64,000 bases of DNA from Clostridia bacterium (GCA_910575725.1 CAJTFE010000011.1:1-64000), one strand, 5' to 3'. Positions 36,028-46,147 are shown, counted from the stretch's first letter. The notes: a model not told the origin generated them from the sequence alone. Translations and numbers: made by a program.

Positions 36028-36792
36028 ATGATTCTGGCGATTGATATTGGAAATACCAACATTGTAATCGGCTGCATTAAGGATAACCAGATTCTGTTTG
36101 TGGAGCGTCTGTACACAGATGTGAAAAAATCAGAGCTGGAATACGCCATCAGCATAAAAAACGTACTGGAAATATACGGCGTGGACCGGAAGGAGTTAGA
36201 GGGAGGCATCATTTCCTCCGTAGTGCCTCCGGTGACAGGCACCATCCGGAATGCGGCGGCAAAGGTGATTGGCAAGGAAATGCCGGTGGTAGGCCCCGGT
36301 GTGAAAACAGGCCTGGATATCCGCATTGACAATCCGGCGCAGCTTGGGCCTGACCTGGTGGTGGGAGCCGTGGCGGGCATCGAGGAATACGGCTGCCCTC
36401 TGGTGATTATTGATATGGGAACGGCCACGACCTTTACGGTAGTTAATGAGAAGCGCCAGGTGATCGGCGGAATGATTCTGCCGGGGGTGGGAGTGGCTTT
36501 GGATTCGCTGACGAACCGCACCTCCCAGCTTCCCAAGATTAGTCTGGAACCGCCGAAGAAGCTGATTGGCAGCAATACCGTTGACTGTATGAAGAGCGGC
36601 GTGCTCTACGGCAATGCCTGCTGTGTGGACGGAATGCTTGGACGAATCCGGGAGGAACTGGGCATGGCGCCCCAGGCAGTCGCCACCGGGGGTATGGCAA
36701 AGCGCATCATCCCTTATTGCCGGGAAACCATACACATGGACGATGCCCTTTTGCTCAAGGGGCTGAATCTGATTTACCAAAAGAATCAATAG
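36028..36792 (+). CDS. coaX: Type III pantothenate kinase
   Basis: 254 aa ASKHA-fold kinase, first step of CoA synthesis. ATP-site DIGNTNIVIG, second motif DMGTATTFTVV, and GPGVKTGLDIR. Good AGGAGGCAGGT ribosome site. Confidence 0.93.
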   Translation: MILAIDIGNTNIVIGCIKDNQILFVERLYTDVKKSELEYAISIKNVLEIYGVDRKELEGGIISSVVPPVTGTIRNAAAKVIGKEMPVVGPGVKTGLDIRIDNPAQLGPDLVVGAVAGIEEYGCPLVIIDMGTATTFTVVNEKRQVIGGMILPGVGVALDSLTNRTSQLPKISLEPPKKLIGSNTVDCMKSGVLYGNACCVDGMLGRIREELGMAPQAVATGGMAKRIIPYCRETIHMDDALLLKGLNLIYQKNQ

Positions 36793-36820
36793 GATTATGG
36801 CTCACTTCGCAGCCGTCCGC

Positions 36821-38047
36821 TTAATAACCGCCCCGTTTTATGGCGTCTGTCCCATACTTTTTGCGGATAGAGTCCAGGGCGCGATCCAGCTGCTTCAGCT
36901 TTTGGGGAGAAGGCGTCTTGGCAGAGCTTTTTGCTTCCGCCCCTGCCTCTGCTGCCAGAGGCAGATCAAAGATTGAGAGCTGAACCGGCTCGCCGACGGA
37001 TACGAGACGGGAGCTGCGTACTCCCAAAAGGCGGATGGGGCGTCTGTCCCAGAGCTGGTCAAAAAGGGAGCAGGCCAAGTTGTACAGTTCGCCTGTAGAA
37101 TTGCAGGGAGACAGCGTCCTGGCCTGGTGGGAAGCTTTTGTAAAATCATGGTATTTGATCTCTACGGTAATGGTTCCGGCCAGCTGTCCGGCACTCCTGA
37201 GACGTCCGGAGACGCTCTCGCAGAGTGCAAGAAGCACCTTTTTGGCTTCTGTCGGATCGGTGACGTCCTCCCTTAGGGTTGTAGAGCTGCCGATGCCCTT
37301 GGCTTCCTGCTTTTGGGAGAGCACGGGAGTGGGATCGATGCCGTTGGCAAATTCCCACATAAGGCGTCCGTGGCTTTTGAAATGGGCGGTGAGGAAAGAC
37401 GGGTCTGTATGGGCCAGCTCCCCGATGGTCTGTATGCCAAAGCCCATGAGCTTTTCGGCGCTGCGGCGTCCTACCATAAAAAGCTCGGATACAGGGAGAG
37501 GCCACATCTTCACAGGAATTTCCTCAGGGAACAGGGTGTGGATTTTACCGGGCTTTTCAAAGTCGCTGGCCATCTTGGCAAGAACCTTTGCAGGGGCAAT
37601 TCCGATATTGACGGTAAAGTGAAGCTCCTCGTAGATGCGGTCCCGGATAAGAGCCGCAGCTTCCACAGGGGAGGGATACAGGCGGGCGATGGGCGTAAAG
37701 TCCAGATAGCACTCGTCAATGGATACCTGTTCCAAATCCGGAGTAAAGGAGGACAAGAGCTCCATCATGGCATGGCTGTAGCTGCGGTAAAGCTTGTGAT
37801 CCGGGGACTCGATGACCAGGGAAGGGCACTTGCGGAGAGCGGAGGCTACCGGCTCCGCAGTCTGGATTCCGTATTTTTTGGCAGGAATGGATTTGGCCAG
37901 TACAATTCCGCGGCGGCTCTTTTCGTCGCCGCCGATGATGGAGGGAATGGTGCGCAGATCCACGCTGCTTCCGTTTTTTAATTTTTCCAAGGCAGTCCAG
38001 CTTAAGTAGGCTGAATTTACATCAATATGAAAGATAATAGTGGACAT
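36821..38047 (-). CDS. dinB: DNA polymerase IV (Y-family)
   Basis: 408 aa. Active-site FHIDVNSAYLSW, second motif SIDECYLD, little-finger domain at the C-terminus. Translesion synthesis. The spacer to hydG holds a promoter with a LexA-like site, consistent with SOS control. Confidence 0.92.
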   Translation of the reverse strand: MSTIIFHIDVNSAYLSWTALEKLKNGSSVDLRTIPSIIGGDEKSRRGIVLAKSIPAKKYGIQTAEPVASALRKCPSLVIESPDHKLYRSYSHAMMELLSSFTPDLEQVSIDECYLDFTPIARLYPSPVEAAALIRDRIYEELHFTVNIGIAPAKVLAKMASDFEKPGKIHTLFPEEIPVKMWPLPVSELFMVGRRSAEKLMGFGIQTIGELAHTDPSFLTAHFKSHGRLMWEFANGIDPTPVLSQKQEAKGIGSSTTLREDVTDPTEAKKVLLALCESVSGRLRSAGQLAGTITVEIKYHDFTKASHQARTLSPCNSTGELYNLACSLFDQLWDRRPIRLLGVRSSRLVSVGEPVQLSIFDLPLAAEAGAEAKSSAKTPSPQKLKQLDRALDSIRKKYGTDAIKRGGY

Positions 38048-38108
38048 AGGGGGCTCCTTGGTTTTATCCTGTAAGCAGGTGCTGTGGATTTTTAGGAACT
38101 ATAATTTT

Positions 38109-38138
38109 AGTATAGCACAAGAGAACATTTGTTTGCAA
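38109..38138 (-). promoter_or_regulatory. dinB promoter with LexA-box-like site
   Basis: Minus strand TTGCAA (38133-38138), 18 bp, TATACT (38109-38114). GAACATTTGTTTG at 38123-38135 agrees with the Gram-positive LexA consensus CGAACRNRYGTTYG at most positions and fills the spacer. Confidence 0.6.
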
Positions 38139-38170
38139 TATTATTTTATGGAAGAAAGAGGGAACCAAGA

Positions 38171-39589
38171 ATGTACAATCCAGCTTCCAGACAGGCGGAA
38201 GAATTTATAAATCACAAGGAAATCCTGGACTCCATTCAATATGCCCGGGAGAATCAGAAGAACCGGGAATTGATAGAAGGGCTGCTTAAAAAGGCGGAGG
38301 AATGCCGGGGACTGTCCCACCGGGAGGCGCTGGTGCTTCTGGAATGCGGGGAGCCGGATCTGACGGAGCGGATGTTTGGCCTGGCACGGGACATCAAGCA
38401 GAGATTCTACGGAAACCGGATTGTTATGTTTGCGCCGCTGTATTTGTCCAATTACTGTGTGAATGGGTGTACCTATTGTCCTTATCATTTTAAAAATAAG
38501 CACATTGCCCGAAAGAAGCTGTCCCAGGAAGAGATAAGGAGGGAGGTTATTGCCCTTCAGGATATGGGGCACAAGCGTCTGGCTCTGGAGGCTGGCGAGG
38601 ATCCGGTAAACAATCCCATTGAGTATGTGCTGGAAAGCATTCGGACCATCTACGGCATACAGCATAAAAACGGGGCAATCCGCAGGGTGAATGTGAACAT
38701 TGCGGCAACTACCGTGGAGAATTATCGAAAGCTTAAGGAGGCGGGAATCGGGACTTATATCCTGTTCCAGGAGACTTATCATAAGGAAAATTATGAGAAG
38801 CTCCATCCAACGGGGCCGAAGCATGACTATGCCTGGCATACGGAGGCCATGGACCGGGCCATGGAGGGCGGCATTGACGATGTGGGGATCGGGGTGCTTT
38901 TTGGACTTCACCATTACCGCTATGATTTTACAGGGCTTTTGATGCATGCAGAGCATCTGGAGGCGGCATTCGGAGTGGGGCCCCATACGATCAGTGTGCC
39001 GAGAATCCGCAACGGGGATGATATTGACGCTTCCGCTTTTGAAGATGCCATTTCCGATGAGCTTTTTGCCCGGATTGCGGCAGTGATCCGGATTGCCGTT
39101 CCCTATACGGGAATGATCATTTCTACCCGGGAATCCAAGGCTACCCGGGAGAAGGTGCTGGAATTGGGAGTGTCCCAGATTAGCGGCGGTTCCAGAACCA
39201 GTGTGGGCGGCTATGCGAAGGAGGAGGCGAAGGAAGAGAATTCCGCCCAGTTTGATGTGAGTGATACCAGGACCTTGGATCAAGTCGTAAACTGGCTGCT
39301 GGATCTTGGGATGATTCCAAGCTTTTGTACGGCCTGTTACCGGGAGGGGCGCACTGGAGACCGGTTTATGAAGCTGGTGAAGTCGGGGCAGATTGCCAAC
39401 TGCTGTCAGCCCAATGCCCTTATGACGCTGAAGGAATATCTGACCGACTATGCGTCGGAGGATACCAGGAAGAAAGGGGAGGCGCTGATTGCCCGGGAGC
39501 TGAAACGCATAACCAGTGACAAGATCCGCCAGAGGACAGAGCAGAACCTAAAGGAGATTGAGCATGGAACAAGAGACTTCCGATTTTAA
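38171..39589 (+). CDS. hydG: [FeFe]-hydrogenase maturase HydG (radical SAM)
   Basis: 472 aa. Radical-SAM cluster CVNGCTYCPYH (CX3CX2C) and a C-terminal CTAC...NCC motif (CX2CX22C) for the auxiliary cluster. Cleaves tyrosine to CO and CN ligands for the hydrogenase H-cluster. ATG 38171 chosen behind GAAAGAGGGA. hydE, hydF and hydrogenase genes are not in the window. Confidence 0.92.
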   Translation: MYNPASRQAEEFINHKEILDSIQYARENQKNRELIEGLLKKAEECRGLSHREALVLLECGEPDLTERMFGLARDIKQRFYGNRIVMFAPLYLSNYCVNGCTYCPYHFKNKHIARKKLSQEEIRREVIALQDMGHKRLALEAGEDPVNNPIEYVLESIRTIYGIQHKNGAIRRVNVNIAATTVENYRKLKEAGIGTYILFQETYHKENYEKLHPTGPKHDYAWHTEAMDRAMEGGIDDVGIGVLFGLHHYRYDFTGLLMHAEHLEAAFGVGPHTISVPRIRNGDDIDASAFEDAISDELFARIAAVIRIAVPYTGMIISTRESKATREKVLELGVSQISGGSRTSVGGYAKEEAKEENSAQFDVSDTRTLDQVVNWLLDLGMIPSFCTACYREGRTGDRFMKLVKSGQIANCCQPNALMTLKEYLTDYASEDTRKKGEALIARELKRITSDKIRQRTEQNLKEIEHGTRDFRF

Positions 39590-39827
39590 ACAGAGCCTGA
39601 AGGAATCCCGGAAATACCGCTGGAAGGAAAGCAGTGAGGGACAGGAGCCGGAGGAGGACCGGGCTTATACCCAGAAATTTGAGACCATCTGCCCCGTGGA
39701 TTCCTCAAAAGTGGTACATACAGTGAGATTTCTAAAAAGCACCTGTACCCGTGTGGATGATATTGTGGATGATTTCCGCTGCAGCCGCAATGCAAGCTGT
39801 GTGAAATGCACGGAGAACTACCGGTAG
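39564..39827 (+). CDS. Small Cys-rich protein coupled to hydG, unknown
   Basis: 87 aa. ATG 39564 overlaps hydG by 26 nt behind AAAGGAG. Acidic N-terminal part, then TICPVDSSK, KSTCTRVDD, RCSRNASCVKC: six Cys that could bind zinc or an iron-sulfur cluster. Overlap suggests a maturation-related role, but I cannot name the family. Confidence 0.6.
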   Translation: MEQETSDFKQSLKESRKYRWKESSEGQEPEEDRAYTQKFETICPVDSSKVVHTVRFLKSTCTRVDDIVDDFRCSRNASCVKCTENYR

Positions 39828-39829
39828 AT

Positions 39830-40675
39830 TCAGGAAGAAAAGATATTTTCCTCAAATTTCCGGGCGAACAGATGGGGAAGGGAGCGCAGATATCCGGCAT
39901 CCTCTTTTTGAAAGGTGTAAGGGCTGTTTTCACTGCCCCGCTCCCAGTCAATGTAGCGCAGATTTCCCAAGGACAGCTTGTCTCCGAAGGGATCAAAGAC
40001 TTGCTCCATAAAAGGAGAGCTGGCGGCAAGGGTCTGAAGAAGCAGTTCGTCCGCACAGACGGAGTGCCGGAAATACTTTTGAATCCAGTCCTGGCGGCTT
40101 AAGACATACTCTGCAAAGGAATGGGTGATGCTGAACCAGTTGGCGCCCTTTTGGATGGTGACAGCTTCTCCCCTCAGACGGTTCACACGGAACAGTCTCT
40201 GAAGCCGGGTAAGAAGCATATCGGCAGGCTCTGCCAGAGGGCAGGAGCTCTCCCGGAAAAAATGATAAAGAGAGATGCGCTCCCGCACTTCGGGCGCCGG
40301 TTTTGGAGCGTCAAAATGTATAAACTCTTTCCCGGCATGTTCTTTGAAGAACTGGTGAATCTGATCTTGAGATTTTAAGGGAAAGTCAGAACCGGAAAGA
40401 AGGTGATAGTAGGCGTAGCGCCGGGGAACGGCCGCCTTTAAAAGTGCCAGTTCGCAGGCGGTCTGGCTGTAGCCGCCCCAGTGGACATTCAAACGTTCTG
40501 TAAGATAAAGATTTGACTTTTGAACAGCATGAGAAAAATCCGGAAGGTCAGAATCCGGAACTTTTTGATCGATGTGAAGGTAGATGTCATTGCGTTCATC
40601 ATCCAAGGCCAGAAGCAGCTCTTTTAGGAAATCAAATTGGTGGTGGGCCATGATTAAGAAGGCGTGTCGGTTCAT
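39830..40675 (-). CDS. Core-2/I-branching N-acetylglucosaminyltransferase-like enzyme
   Basis: 281 aa GT14-like. HAFLIMAHHQFDFLKELLLA, DIYLHIDQKV, HWGGYSQTACELALL, YYHLLSGSDFPLKS are characteristic. Cytoplasmic glycosyltransferase for surface glycan, acceptor unknown. ATG 40675 has GGAGAAATT upstream. Stop lies 2 nt from the convergent small gene. Confidence 0.85.
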   Translation of the reverse strand: MNRHAFLIMAHHQFDFLKELLLALDDERNDIYLHIDQKVPDSDLPDFSHAVQKSNLYLTERLNVHWGGYSQTACELALLKAAVPRRYAYYHLLSGSDFPLKSQDQIHQFFKEHAGKEFIHFDAPKPAPEVRERISLYHFFRESSCPLAEPADMLLTRLQRLFRVNRLRGEAVTIQKGANWFSITHSFAEYVLSRQDWIQKYFRHSVCADELLLQTLAASSPFMEQVFDPFGDKLSLGNLRYIDWERGSENSPYTFQKEDAGYLRSLPHLFARKFEENIFSS

Positions 40676-40833
40676 AACAATTTCTCCGGGTATTTGAAAT
40701 TTGTACATGGGACGGGCAGGACATACGTTTGCCGTTAACGCTCATTATATCACAGCAGCAGCGAAAAAGGCCACCTTTTGCAATTGTTTTTTATTGTATA
40801 AATACTTTATTACTGGCTTAGGGGCGTTTTTCG

Positions 40834-41181
40834 TCAGCTTGTTTCATTGTTTTGAGAACTTTGCTCGCACTGTTTCAGATAGTTCAGATAAGACATGAGA
40901 TGCTCTTTTCGGGAAGGCGATAACTGATCATAGGCTTCCAGCAGGTAGTCCTGTTCCTTTGTCAGATCTCTGGAAGAGCGTTCAAAAAATTGCGAAACAG
41001 AAATGCCGCAGGCAGAGCAGATCTTTTCAATTGTATGCACACGAGGATCTGTATTTTTATTAAACATGGATGTGAGCGTGGAAAGGGAGATACCGGATTT
41101 GCTCGCAAGACGGTATGCATTGAAATTATTTTTTTCCATAAGCTCTTTGATACGTCTAATGCAAAAATTTTCTTCGTACAT
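40834..41181 (-). CDS. XRE-family transcriptional regulator
   Basis: 115 aa; HTH (NAYRLASKSGISLSTLTSMF) at about 21-40, then VHTIEKICSACGISVSQFF and a Glu/Lys-rich tail. Target unknown. Confidence 0.88.
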   Translation of the reverse strand: MYEENFCIRRIKELMEKNNFNAYRLASKSGISLSTLTSMFNKNTDPRVHTIEKICSACGISVSQFFERSSRDLTKEQDYLLEAYDQLSPSRKEHLMSYLNYLKQCEQSSQNNETS

Positions 41182-41350
41182 GAAAATAACTCCGTTACCA
41201 TTATGATACGTTCTATTTTAGTATATTATACGGTGTATATAAAAGAGTTATAAGCCGATGAAAAGGATAGGATATACGTTGCAGTTATGATACAATGAAA
41301 GGGTAACCTGCAACCGAACAGTGACAAAAGAGGCAGAAAGGAGGGAGCAT

Positions 41351-41512
41351 TTGAACAAAAGGATTCGTAAAAAAAAGGGGCTTATTAAGGAGCAGCGCTA
41401 TAATGAAATAAAAAAAGAAGTATTCGAAGCCTTGGCAGACAAAGCTGCGGTTTTGGAAGAGAAGGCTGTTGTTCAGAATGCTGCAGTTCAAAATGCAGCG
41501 AGCGATGAATAA
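41351..41512 (+). CDS. Small basic/Ala-rich protein, unknown
   Basis: 53 aa from TTG 41351, behind AAAGGAGGGAGC. Basic start (KRIRKKKGLIKEQR), helical middle, repeat-like VVQNAAVQNAAS at the end. An upstream GTG at 41321 is possible but lacks a site. Followed by a terminator. Confidence 0.45.
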   Translation: MNKRIRKKKGLIKEQRYNEIKKEVFEALADKAAVLEEKAVVQNAAVQNAASDE

Positions 41513-41548
41513 TGCCCGGCTCCGGAAAATAAGTTTTGCAAGCATTGG

Positions 41549-41602
41549 AACGCGGTTATATTGTTGGGATATGATATTCGGACAGTATAGCCGCGTTTTT
41601 TG
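41549..41602 (+). terminator. Long-arm terminator upstream of ecfA1
   Basis: AACGCGGTTATA pairs with TATAGCCGCGTT (one G-U), then TTTTTG. Confidence 0.7.
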
Positions 41603-41663
41603 TTTGTTGGTGAAGCTTAAGGGCAAAGAGTTCTGCTTGCAAAATAAGAGGAGATATTATACA

Positions 41664-41723
41664 ATGACAGCAGCATTTAAGAACAGAGCCTTGTACTGCG
41701 AGAATATTGCGAAACTGGAATAA
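41664..41723 (+). CDS. Possible 19-aa sORF before ecfA1
   Basis: [19 protein letters not shown] behind AGAGGAG, ending 11 nt before ecfA1. Good start context and close spacing; could be a leader peptide or a gene relic. Confidence 0.35.
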   Translation: MTAAFKNRALYCENIAKLE

Positions 41724-41734
41724 GAGGTAGAACC

Positions 41735-42586
41735 ATGGGAAAAGAGATGGTTCAGGCCCAGAGCCTGGTATATGAATATAAAAAATATGACGAAGAGGGC
41801 CGGGAGACAGATGTGATCCGGGCGGTGGACGAGGTATCCCTGCAGGTGGAGAAGGGTGATTTTGTAGCGATTCTGGGACACAACGGATCCGGAAAATCCA
41901 CCCTTGCCAAGCATATGAACGCCATTTTAACTCCTACAGGCGGCACAATGTGGGTGGACGGAAAGGACACCAGGGATGAGGACAGGCTTTGGGAGATCCG
42001 CCAGAGCGCCGGAATGGTATTTCAGAATCCGGATAACCAGATTATCGGAACCATTGTGGAGGAGGACGTAGGATTCGGCCCGGAAAATATGGGAGTTCCC
42101 ACAAAGGAGATATGGGAGCGTGTAGAGGAGAGCCTGAAAGCAGTCAATATGCTGAAATACCGCCACCATTCCCCCAATAAGCTGTCCGGAGGCCAGAAGC
42201 AGAGGGTGGCCATTGCGGGAGTGGTCGCCATGCACCCCAGATGTATTGTTCTGGACGAGCCCACGGCTATGCTGGATCCTAATGGGCGCAAAGAGGTCAT
42301 ACGGGCTGTCCGTGCCTTGAACGAGGTTGAGGAGATTACCGTGATTCTCATTACTCATTATATGGAAGAGGTCATATATGCGGATAAGGTTATTGTGATG
42401 GATCAGGGCCGGGTGGTAATGGAGGGAACGCCCAGGGAGATATTTTCCCAGGTGGAAAAGTTAAAGTCCTACCGCCTGGATGTACCCCAGGCCACTTTGC
42501 TGGCTTATGAGCTCAAAAAGGCGGGTGTTAACCTGCCGGATGGAATACTGACCAGGGAGGAGCTGGTGGAGGCATTATGTCATTAA
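41735..42586 (+). CDS. ecfA1: ECF transporter ATPase A1
   Basis: 283 aa. Walker [10 protein letters not shown], signature [14 protein letters not shown], Walker [12 protein letters not shown], plus the Q-loop QNPDNQI. One of two ATPases powering vitamin uptake with EcfT and S components located elsewhere. Overlaps ecfA2 by 10 nt. Confidence 0.93.
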   Translation: MGKEMVQAQSLVYEYKKYDEEGRETDVIRAVDEVSLQVEKGDFVAILGHNGSGKSTLAKHMNAILTPTGGTMWVDGKDTRDEDRLWEIRQSAGMVFQNPDNQIIGTIVEEDVGFGPENMGVPTKEIWERVEESLKAVNMLKYRHHSPNKLSGGQKQRVAIAGVVAMHPRCIVLDEPTAMLDPNGRKEVIRAVRALNEVEEITVILITHYMEEVIYADKVIVMDQGRVVMEGTPREIFSQVEKLKSYRLDVPQATLLAYELKKAGVNLPDGILTREELVEALCH

Positions 42587-43440
42587 AGCTAGAGCATGTA
42601 AATTATGTATACAGTCCGGGAACCGCCTATGAGATTCACGCACTGAAGGATATCTGCCTGGAGATTAAGTCCGGAGAATTTGTAGGCCTGATTGGCCATA
42701 CGGGATCGGGAAAATCTACTCTGGTGCAGCATTTAAACGGCCTTGTGAAGGCTTCGGAGGGCCATATCTATTTTCATGGGGAGGATATATATGGAGCCGG
42801 CTATGATATGCGCCGTTTAAGAAGCAGGGTGGGCCTTGTATTCCAATACCCCGAGCATCAGCTTTTCGAGGTAGACGTATTGAGTGATGTGTGCTTCGGT
42901 CCCAGGAATCAGGGACTTTCCAGGGAAGAGGCGGAAGAAAAGGCGAAGGCGGCCCTTGCCATGACAGGTTTGGGCGAAGAGTTCTATCATCAGTCACCCT
43001 TCGAGCTGTCCGGAGGCCAGAAGCGCAGGGCGGCTATCGCCGGAGTGCTGGCAATGGAGCCGGAGATTCTGGTTTTGGACGAGCCCACGGCCGGGCTGGA
43101 TCCCAAAGGCCGGGATGAGATTCTGGATCAGATCAGCCTGCTTCATCAGGAGAAAAAGATCAGCATTGTGCTGGTATCCCACAGTATGGAGGATGTGGCG
43201 AAATATGTAGGCCGGATTATTGTTATGAACCAGGGAGAGGTTCTCTTTGACGACGTGCCGAGCCAGGTGTTCCGCCATTATAAAGAGCTGGAGCAGGTGG
43301 GGCTGGCTGCGCCCCAGGTGACGTATATGATGCATGCGCTGAAGGAGAAGGGGCTTTCGGTGGATGAGAATGCGACCACCATAGAGGAAGCCCGGGATTC
43401 GATTCTTGCAGCACTTGGAGAAAAGAAGCCGGATTGCTGA
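42577..43440 (+). CDS. ecfA2: ECF transporter ATPase A2
   Basis: 287 aa. Walker [19 protein letters not shown], signature [14 protein letters not shown], Walker [12 protein letters not shown]. Partner of EcfA1. Confidence 0.93.
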   Translation: MSLKLEHVNYVYSPGTAYEIHALKDICLEIKSGEFVGLIGHTGSGKSTLVQHLNGLVKASEGHIYFHGEDIYGAGYDMRRLRSRVGLVFQYPEHQLFEVDVLSDVCFGPRNQGLSREEAEEKAKAALAMTGLGEEFYHQSPFELSGGQKRRAAIAGVLAMEPEILVLDEPTAGLDPKGRDEILDQISLLHQEKKISIVLVSHSMEDVAKYVGRIIVMNQGEVLFDDVPSQVFRHYKELEQVGLAAPQVTYMMHALKEKGLSVDENATTIEEARDSILAALGEKKPDC

Positions 43441-43508
43441 GCCTGCGGCTCATGGCTTTTTAAAAAAGAGGAAGCCGGATATTTGCTGAACATATTAGGA
43501 GATACATC

Positions 43509-44312
43509 ATGATTCGAGACATTACGCTGGGGCAGTATTACCCGGCAGATTCTATTCTTCATAAATTAGACCCAAGAGTAAAGCTTACGGCAACCCTTGT
43601 CTTTATCACGGCATTGTTTGTGGCAAAGGGGTGGCCGGGGTATCTGGCGGCAACGATATTTCTGATAATGATAATTAAACTGTCCAAGGTGCCCTTTGCT
43701 TTTATGGTCCGGGGGCTGAAGGCCATTGTGATGATTCTGATGATTACTGTGGTTTTCAATCTGTTTTTGACGCCGGGAGACCGGATATTGGTGCAGGTGT
43801 GGAAACTGAAGATCACGGATACAGGGCTTCGGACGGCGGTCTTTATGGCAATCCGACTGATTTATCTGATTGTAGGTTCATCGGTAATGACCTTGACGAC
43901 TACCCCAAATGATTTGACGGACGGTCTGGAGCGGCTGATGGGGCCTTTGAAAAGGCTGCGCGTTCCTGTGCATGAAGTGGCTATGATGATGTCCATTGCG
44001 CTGAGATTTATTCCCATTCTGCTGGAAGAGACGGACAAGATTATGAAGGCGCAGATTGCCAGAGGTGCGGATTTTGAAAACGGGAATCTGATACAGAAGG
44101 CGAAGAACCTGGTTCCGCTTCTGGTGCCGCTGTTTATTTCGGCCTTCCGCCGGGCCAATGATCTGGCCATGGCTATGGAAGCCAGGTGCTACCATGGCGG
44201 CGAGGGACGAACGAAAATGAAGCCTCTTGTATATGCAAAAAGGGATTATATGGCTTACGGCGCTGCGGCCCTTTTTCTGGCTGTTATGATTACATTGAGA
44301 ATTGTCTTATGA
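43509..44312 (+). CDS. ecfT: ECF transporter transmembrane protein
   Basis: 267 aa, about six membrane helices; begins RDITLGQYYPADSILHKLDP; coupling motif AQIARGADF with the conserved Ala-Arg-Gly. Overlaps truA by 4 nt (ATGA). Confidence 0.92.
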   Translation: MIRDITLGQYYPADSILHKLDPRVKLTATLVFITALFVAKGWPGYLAATIFLIMIIKLSKVPFAFMVRGLKAIVMILMITVVFNLFLTPGDRILVQVWKLKITDTGLRTAVFMAIRLIYLIVGSSVMTLTTTPNDLTDGLERLMGPLKRLRVPVHEVAMMMSIALRFIPILLEETDKIMKAQIARGADFENGNLIQKAKNLVPLLVPLFISAFRRANDLAMAMEARCYHGGEGRTKMKPLVYAKRDYMAYGAAALFLAVMITLRIVL

Positions 44313-45079
44313 AACGTATTTTATTGGCGGTAGCCTATGATGGGACGGCTTACTGCGGCTGGCAGGTGCAAAAGAACGGGGAAACCATAGAGGGCGTGCT
44401 GAACAGGGAGCTTTCCGGGCTTTTTGGCGGGGATATCCAGGTGATTGGAGCCAGCCGTACAGATTCCGGCGTCCATGCCCTCGGAAATGTCGCAGTTTTT
44501 GATACGGGGACGCAGATGCCGGGGGAAAAGATTTCCTACGCGCTGAACAGCCGGCTGCCGGAGGATATCCGGATTCAGAAATCTCTGGAGGTGGAAGGGG
44601 ATTTTCATCCCCGGAAATGTGCCTGTACCAAATATTATGAATACCGCATTCTGAATCGGGAATTTGAGCTGCCCGGACGGCGGCTGGATACGTATTTTTA
44701 CAGGCGGCCTCTTGACATAGAGCGTATGAGGGCTGCCGGTTCCTTTTTGCTGGGAGAGCATGATTTCAAAAGCTTCTGCAGCATTCATACCCAGGCGGAG
44801 ACTACGGTCCGAAGGATTTGTGCGTTGGATGTGAAGCGGGAGGGTGACTTGATCCGCATTCAGGTGTCGGGGAACGGCTTCCTCTATAATATGGTAAGAA
44901 TTATTGCAGGGACTCTGATACAAGTGGGAAGCGGAATCCGGAACCCGGAAGATATGCAGTCTATGCTGGCCTCATGCGATCGGCAGTCGGCAGGGCCCAC
45001 GGCCCCGGCGAAGGGACTGACGCTGCTGGGCATGGAGTATGAGGGCGGATTTTTCAGCAGTCTGCCGGCTGCGAGGTGA
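44309..45079 (+). CDS. truA: tRNA pseudouridine(38-40) synthase
   Basis: 256 aa. Catalytic Asp in GASRTDSGVHALG; RILLAVAYDGTAYCGWQ at the start. ATG 44309 is coupled to the ecfT stop. Confidence 0.93.
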   Translation: MKRILLAVAYDGTAYCGWQVQKNGETIEGVLNRELSGLFGGDIQVIGASRTDSGVHALGNVAVFDTGTQMPGEKISYALNSRLPEDIRIQKSLEVEGDFHPRKCACTKYYEYRILNREFELPGRRLDTYFYRRPLDIERMRAAGSFLLGEHDFKSFCSIHTQAETTVRRICALDVKREGDLIRIQVSGNGFLYNMVRIIAGTLIQVGSGIRNPEDMQSMLASCDRQSAGPTAPAKGLTLLGMEYEGGFFSSLPAAR

Positions 45080-45148
45080 ACAGCGGCATTTTGCTGGTAT
45101 TACAGTAACTTTTATAGGTTTTACAGGCGAAAAATAGAAAAAATCGGC

Positions 45149-45177
45149 TTGACACACGAGGATGGGTGTACTATAAT
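45149..45177 (+). promoter_or_regulatory. Sigma-A promoter of rplM-rpsI
   Basis: Consensus TTGACA, 17-bp spacer, TATAAT. Strong ribosomal-protein promoter. Confidence 0.85.
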
Positions 45178-45180
45178 TAC

Positions 45181-45250
45181 TTGGTGCGACGAAGTGCAAA
45201 AATGCTGGATCCAAGCCCCGGTAAAGGCATTTTTCCATAGAATGTTCAAT
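45181..45250 (+). ncRNA. L13 leader-like RNA
   Basis: Transcribed leader before rplM with a GC hairpin: AAAAATGC pairs with GCATTTTT across a loop containing GGATCC and CCCCGG. Position and shape fit the L13 leader by which L13 represses its own operon in Firmicutes. Confidence 0.6.
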
Positions 45251-45270
45251 ATTATTTAGGAGGAGAACCA

Positions 45271-45699
45271 ATGAAGAGTTTCATGGCCAGTCCGGCAGCA
45301 ATTGAGAGAAAATGGTATGTGGTTGATGCTTCAGGATATACATTAGGACGCTTAGCTTCTGAGGTGGCTAAGATTTTGAGAGGCAAGAACAAGCCGATTT
45401 TTACGCCTCATATTGATACGGGCGATTATGTAATCATTGTAAATGCAGATAAGGTAAAGGTAACCGGCAGAAAGCTGGATCAGAAGATTTACTATCATCA
45501 TTCCGAGTACGTAGGCGGTATGAAAGAGACCACCCTGCGGGAGATGATGGCAAAGAAGCCGGAGAAGGTTGTAGAGCTTGCCGTTAAGGGCATGCTTCCG
45601 AAGGGACCACTGGGAAGACAGATGTACACCAAGCTTCATGTATACGCCGGCCCGGAGCACAATCATCAGGCTCAGAAACCGGAAGTCTTAACATTTTAA
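45271..45699 (+). CDS. rplM: 50S ribosomal protein L13
   Basis: 142 aa; [20 protein letters not shown] and the C-terminal [19 protein letters not shown] ribosome site. First gene of the L13-S9 pair. Confidence 0.97.
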   Translation: MKSFMASPAAIERKWYVVDASGYTLGRLASEVAKILRGKNKPIFTPHIDTGDYVIIVNADKVKVTGRKLDQKIYYHHSEYVGGMKETTLREMMAKKPEKVVELAVKGMLPKGPLGRQMYTKLHVYAGPEHNHQAQKPEVLTF

Positions 45700-45727
45700 G
45701 TGAGAAAGCGGAAGGAGGAAATCTACA

Positions 45728-46120
45728 GTGGCTAATTCAAGATTTTACGGAACAGGCAGAAGAAAAAAATCAATCGCCAGAGTATACTTAGTACCCGGCA
45801 CCGGAAATATCACCATCAACAAGAGAAGCATTGACGAGTACCTCGGTCTGGAGACTTTGAAGGTTATCGTTCGTCAGCCTCTGACAGCAACCGAGACTAC
45901 CGACAAGTTTGACGTACTGGTGAATGTGCATGGCGGCGGATACACCGGACAGGCAGGCGCCATCCGTCATGGTATCGCAAGAGCCCTGCTTCAGGCAGAT
46001 CCGGAGTATCGTCCGATCCTGAAGAAGGCGGGTTATCTGACACGTGACCCGAGAATGAAAGAGCGTAAGAAGTACGGCCTCAAGGCAGCACGCCGGGCGC
46101 CGCAGTTCTCCAAGAGATAG
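45728..46120 (+). CDS. rpsI: 30S ribosomal protein S9
   Basis: 130 aa; [16 protein letters not shown] start and RRAPQFSKR end. The last codons form one copy of the 16-bp direct repeat bordering the inserted toxin-antitoxin island; the protein is intact. Confidence 0.97.
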   Translation: MANSRFYGTGRRKKSIARVYLVPGTGNITINKRSIDEYLGLETLKVIVRQPLTATETTDKFDVLVNVHGGGYTGQAGAIRHGIARALLQADPEYRPILKKAGYLTRDPRMKERKKYGLKAARRAPQFSKR

Positions 46121-46147
46121 GAAAACGGAGTATCAAATATGGATTTC

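Noticed and set aside
38141-39283. 380-aa minus-strand ORF opposite hydG
   Set aside because: Antisense artefact; hydG carries all radical-SAM motifs.
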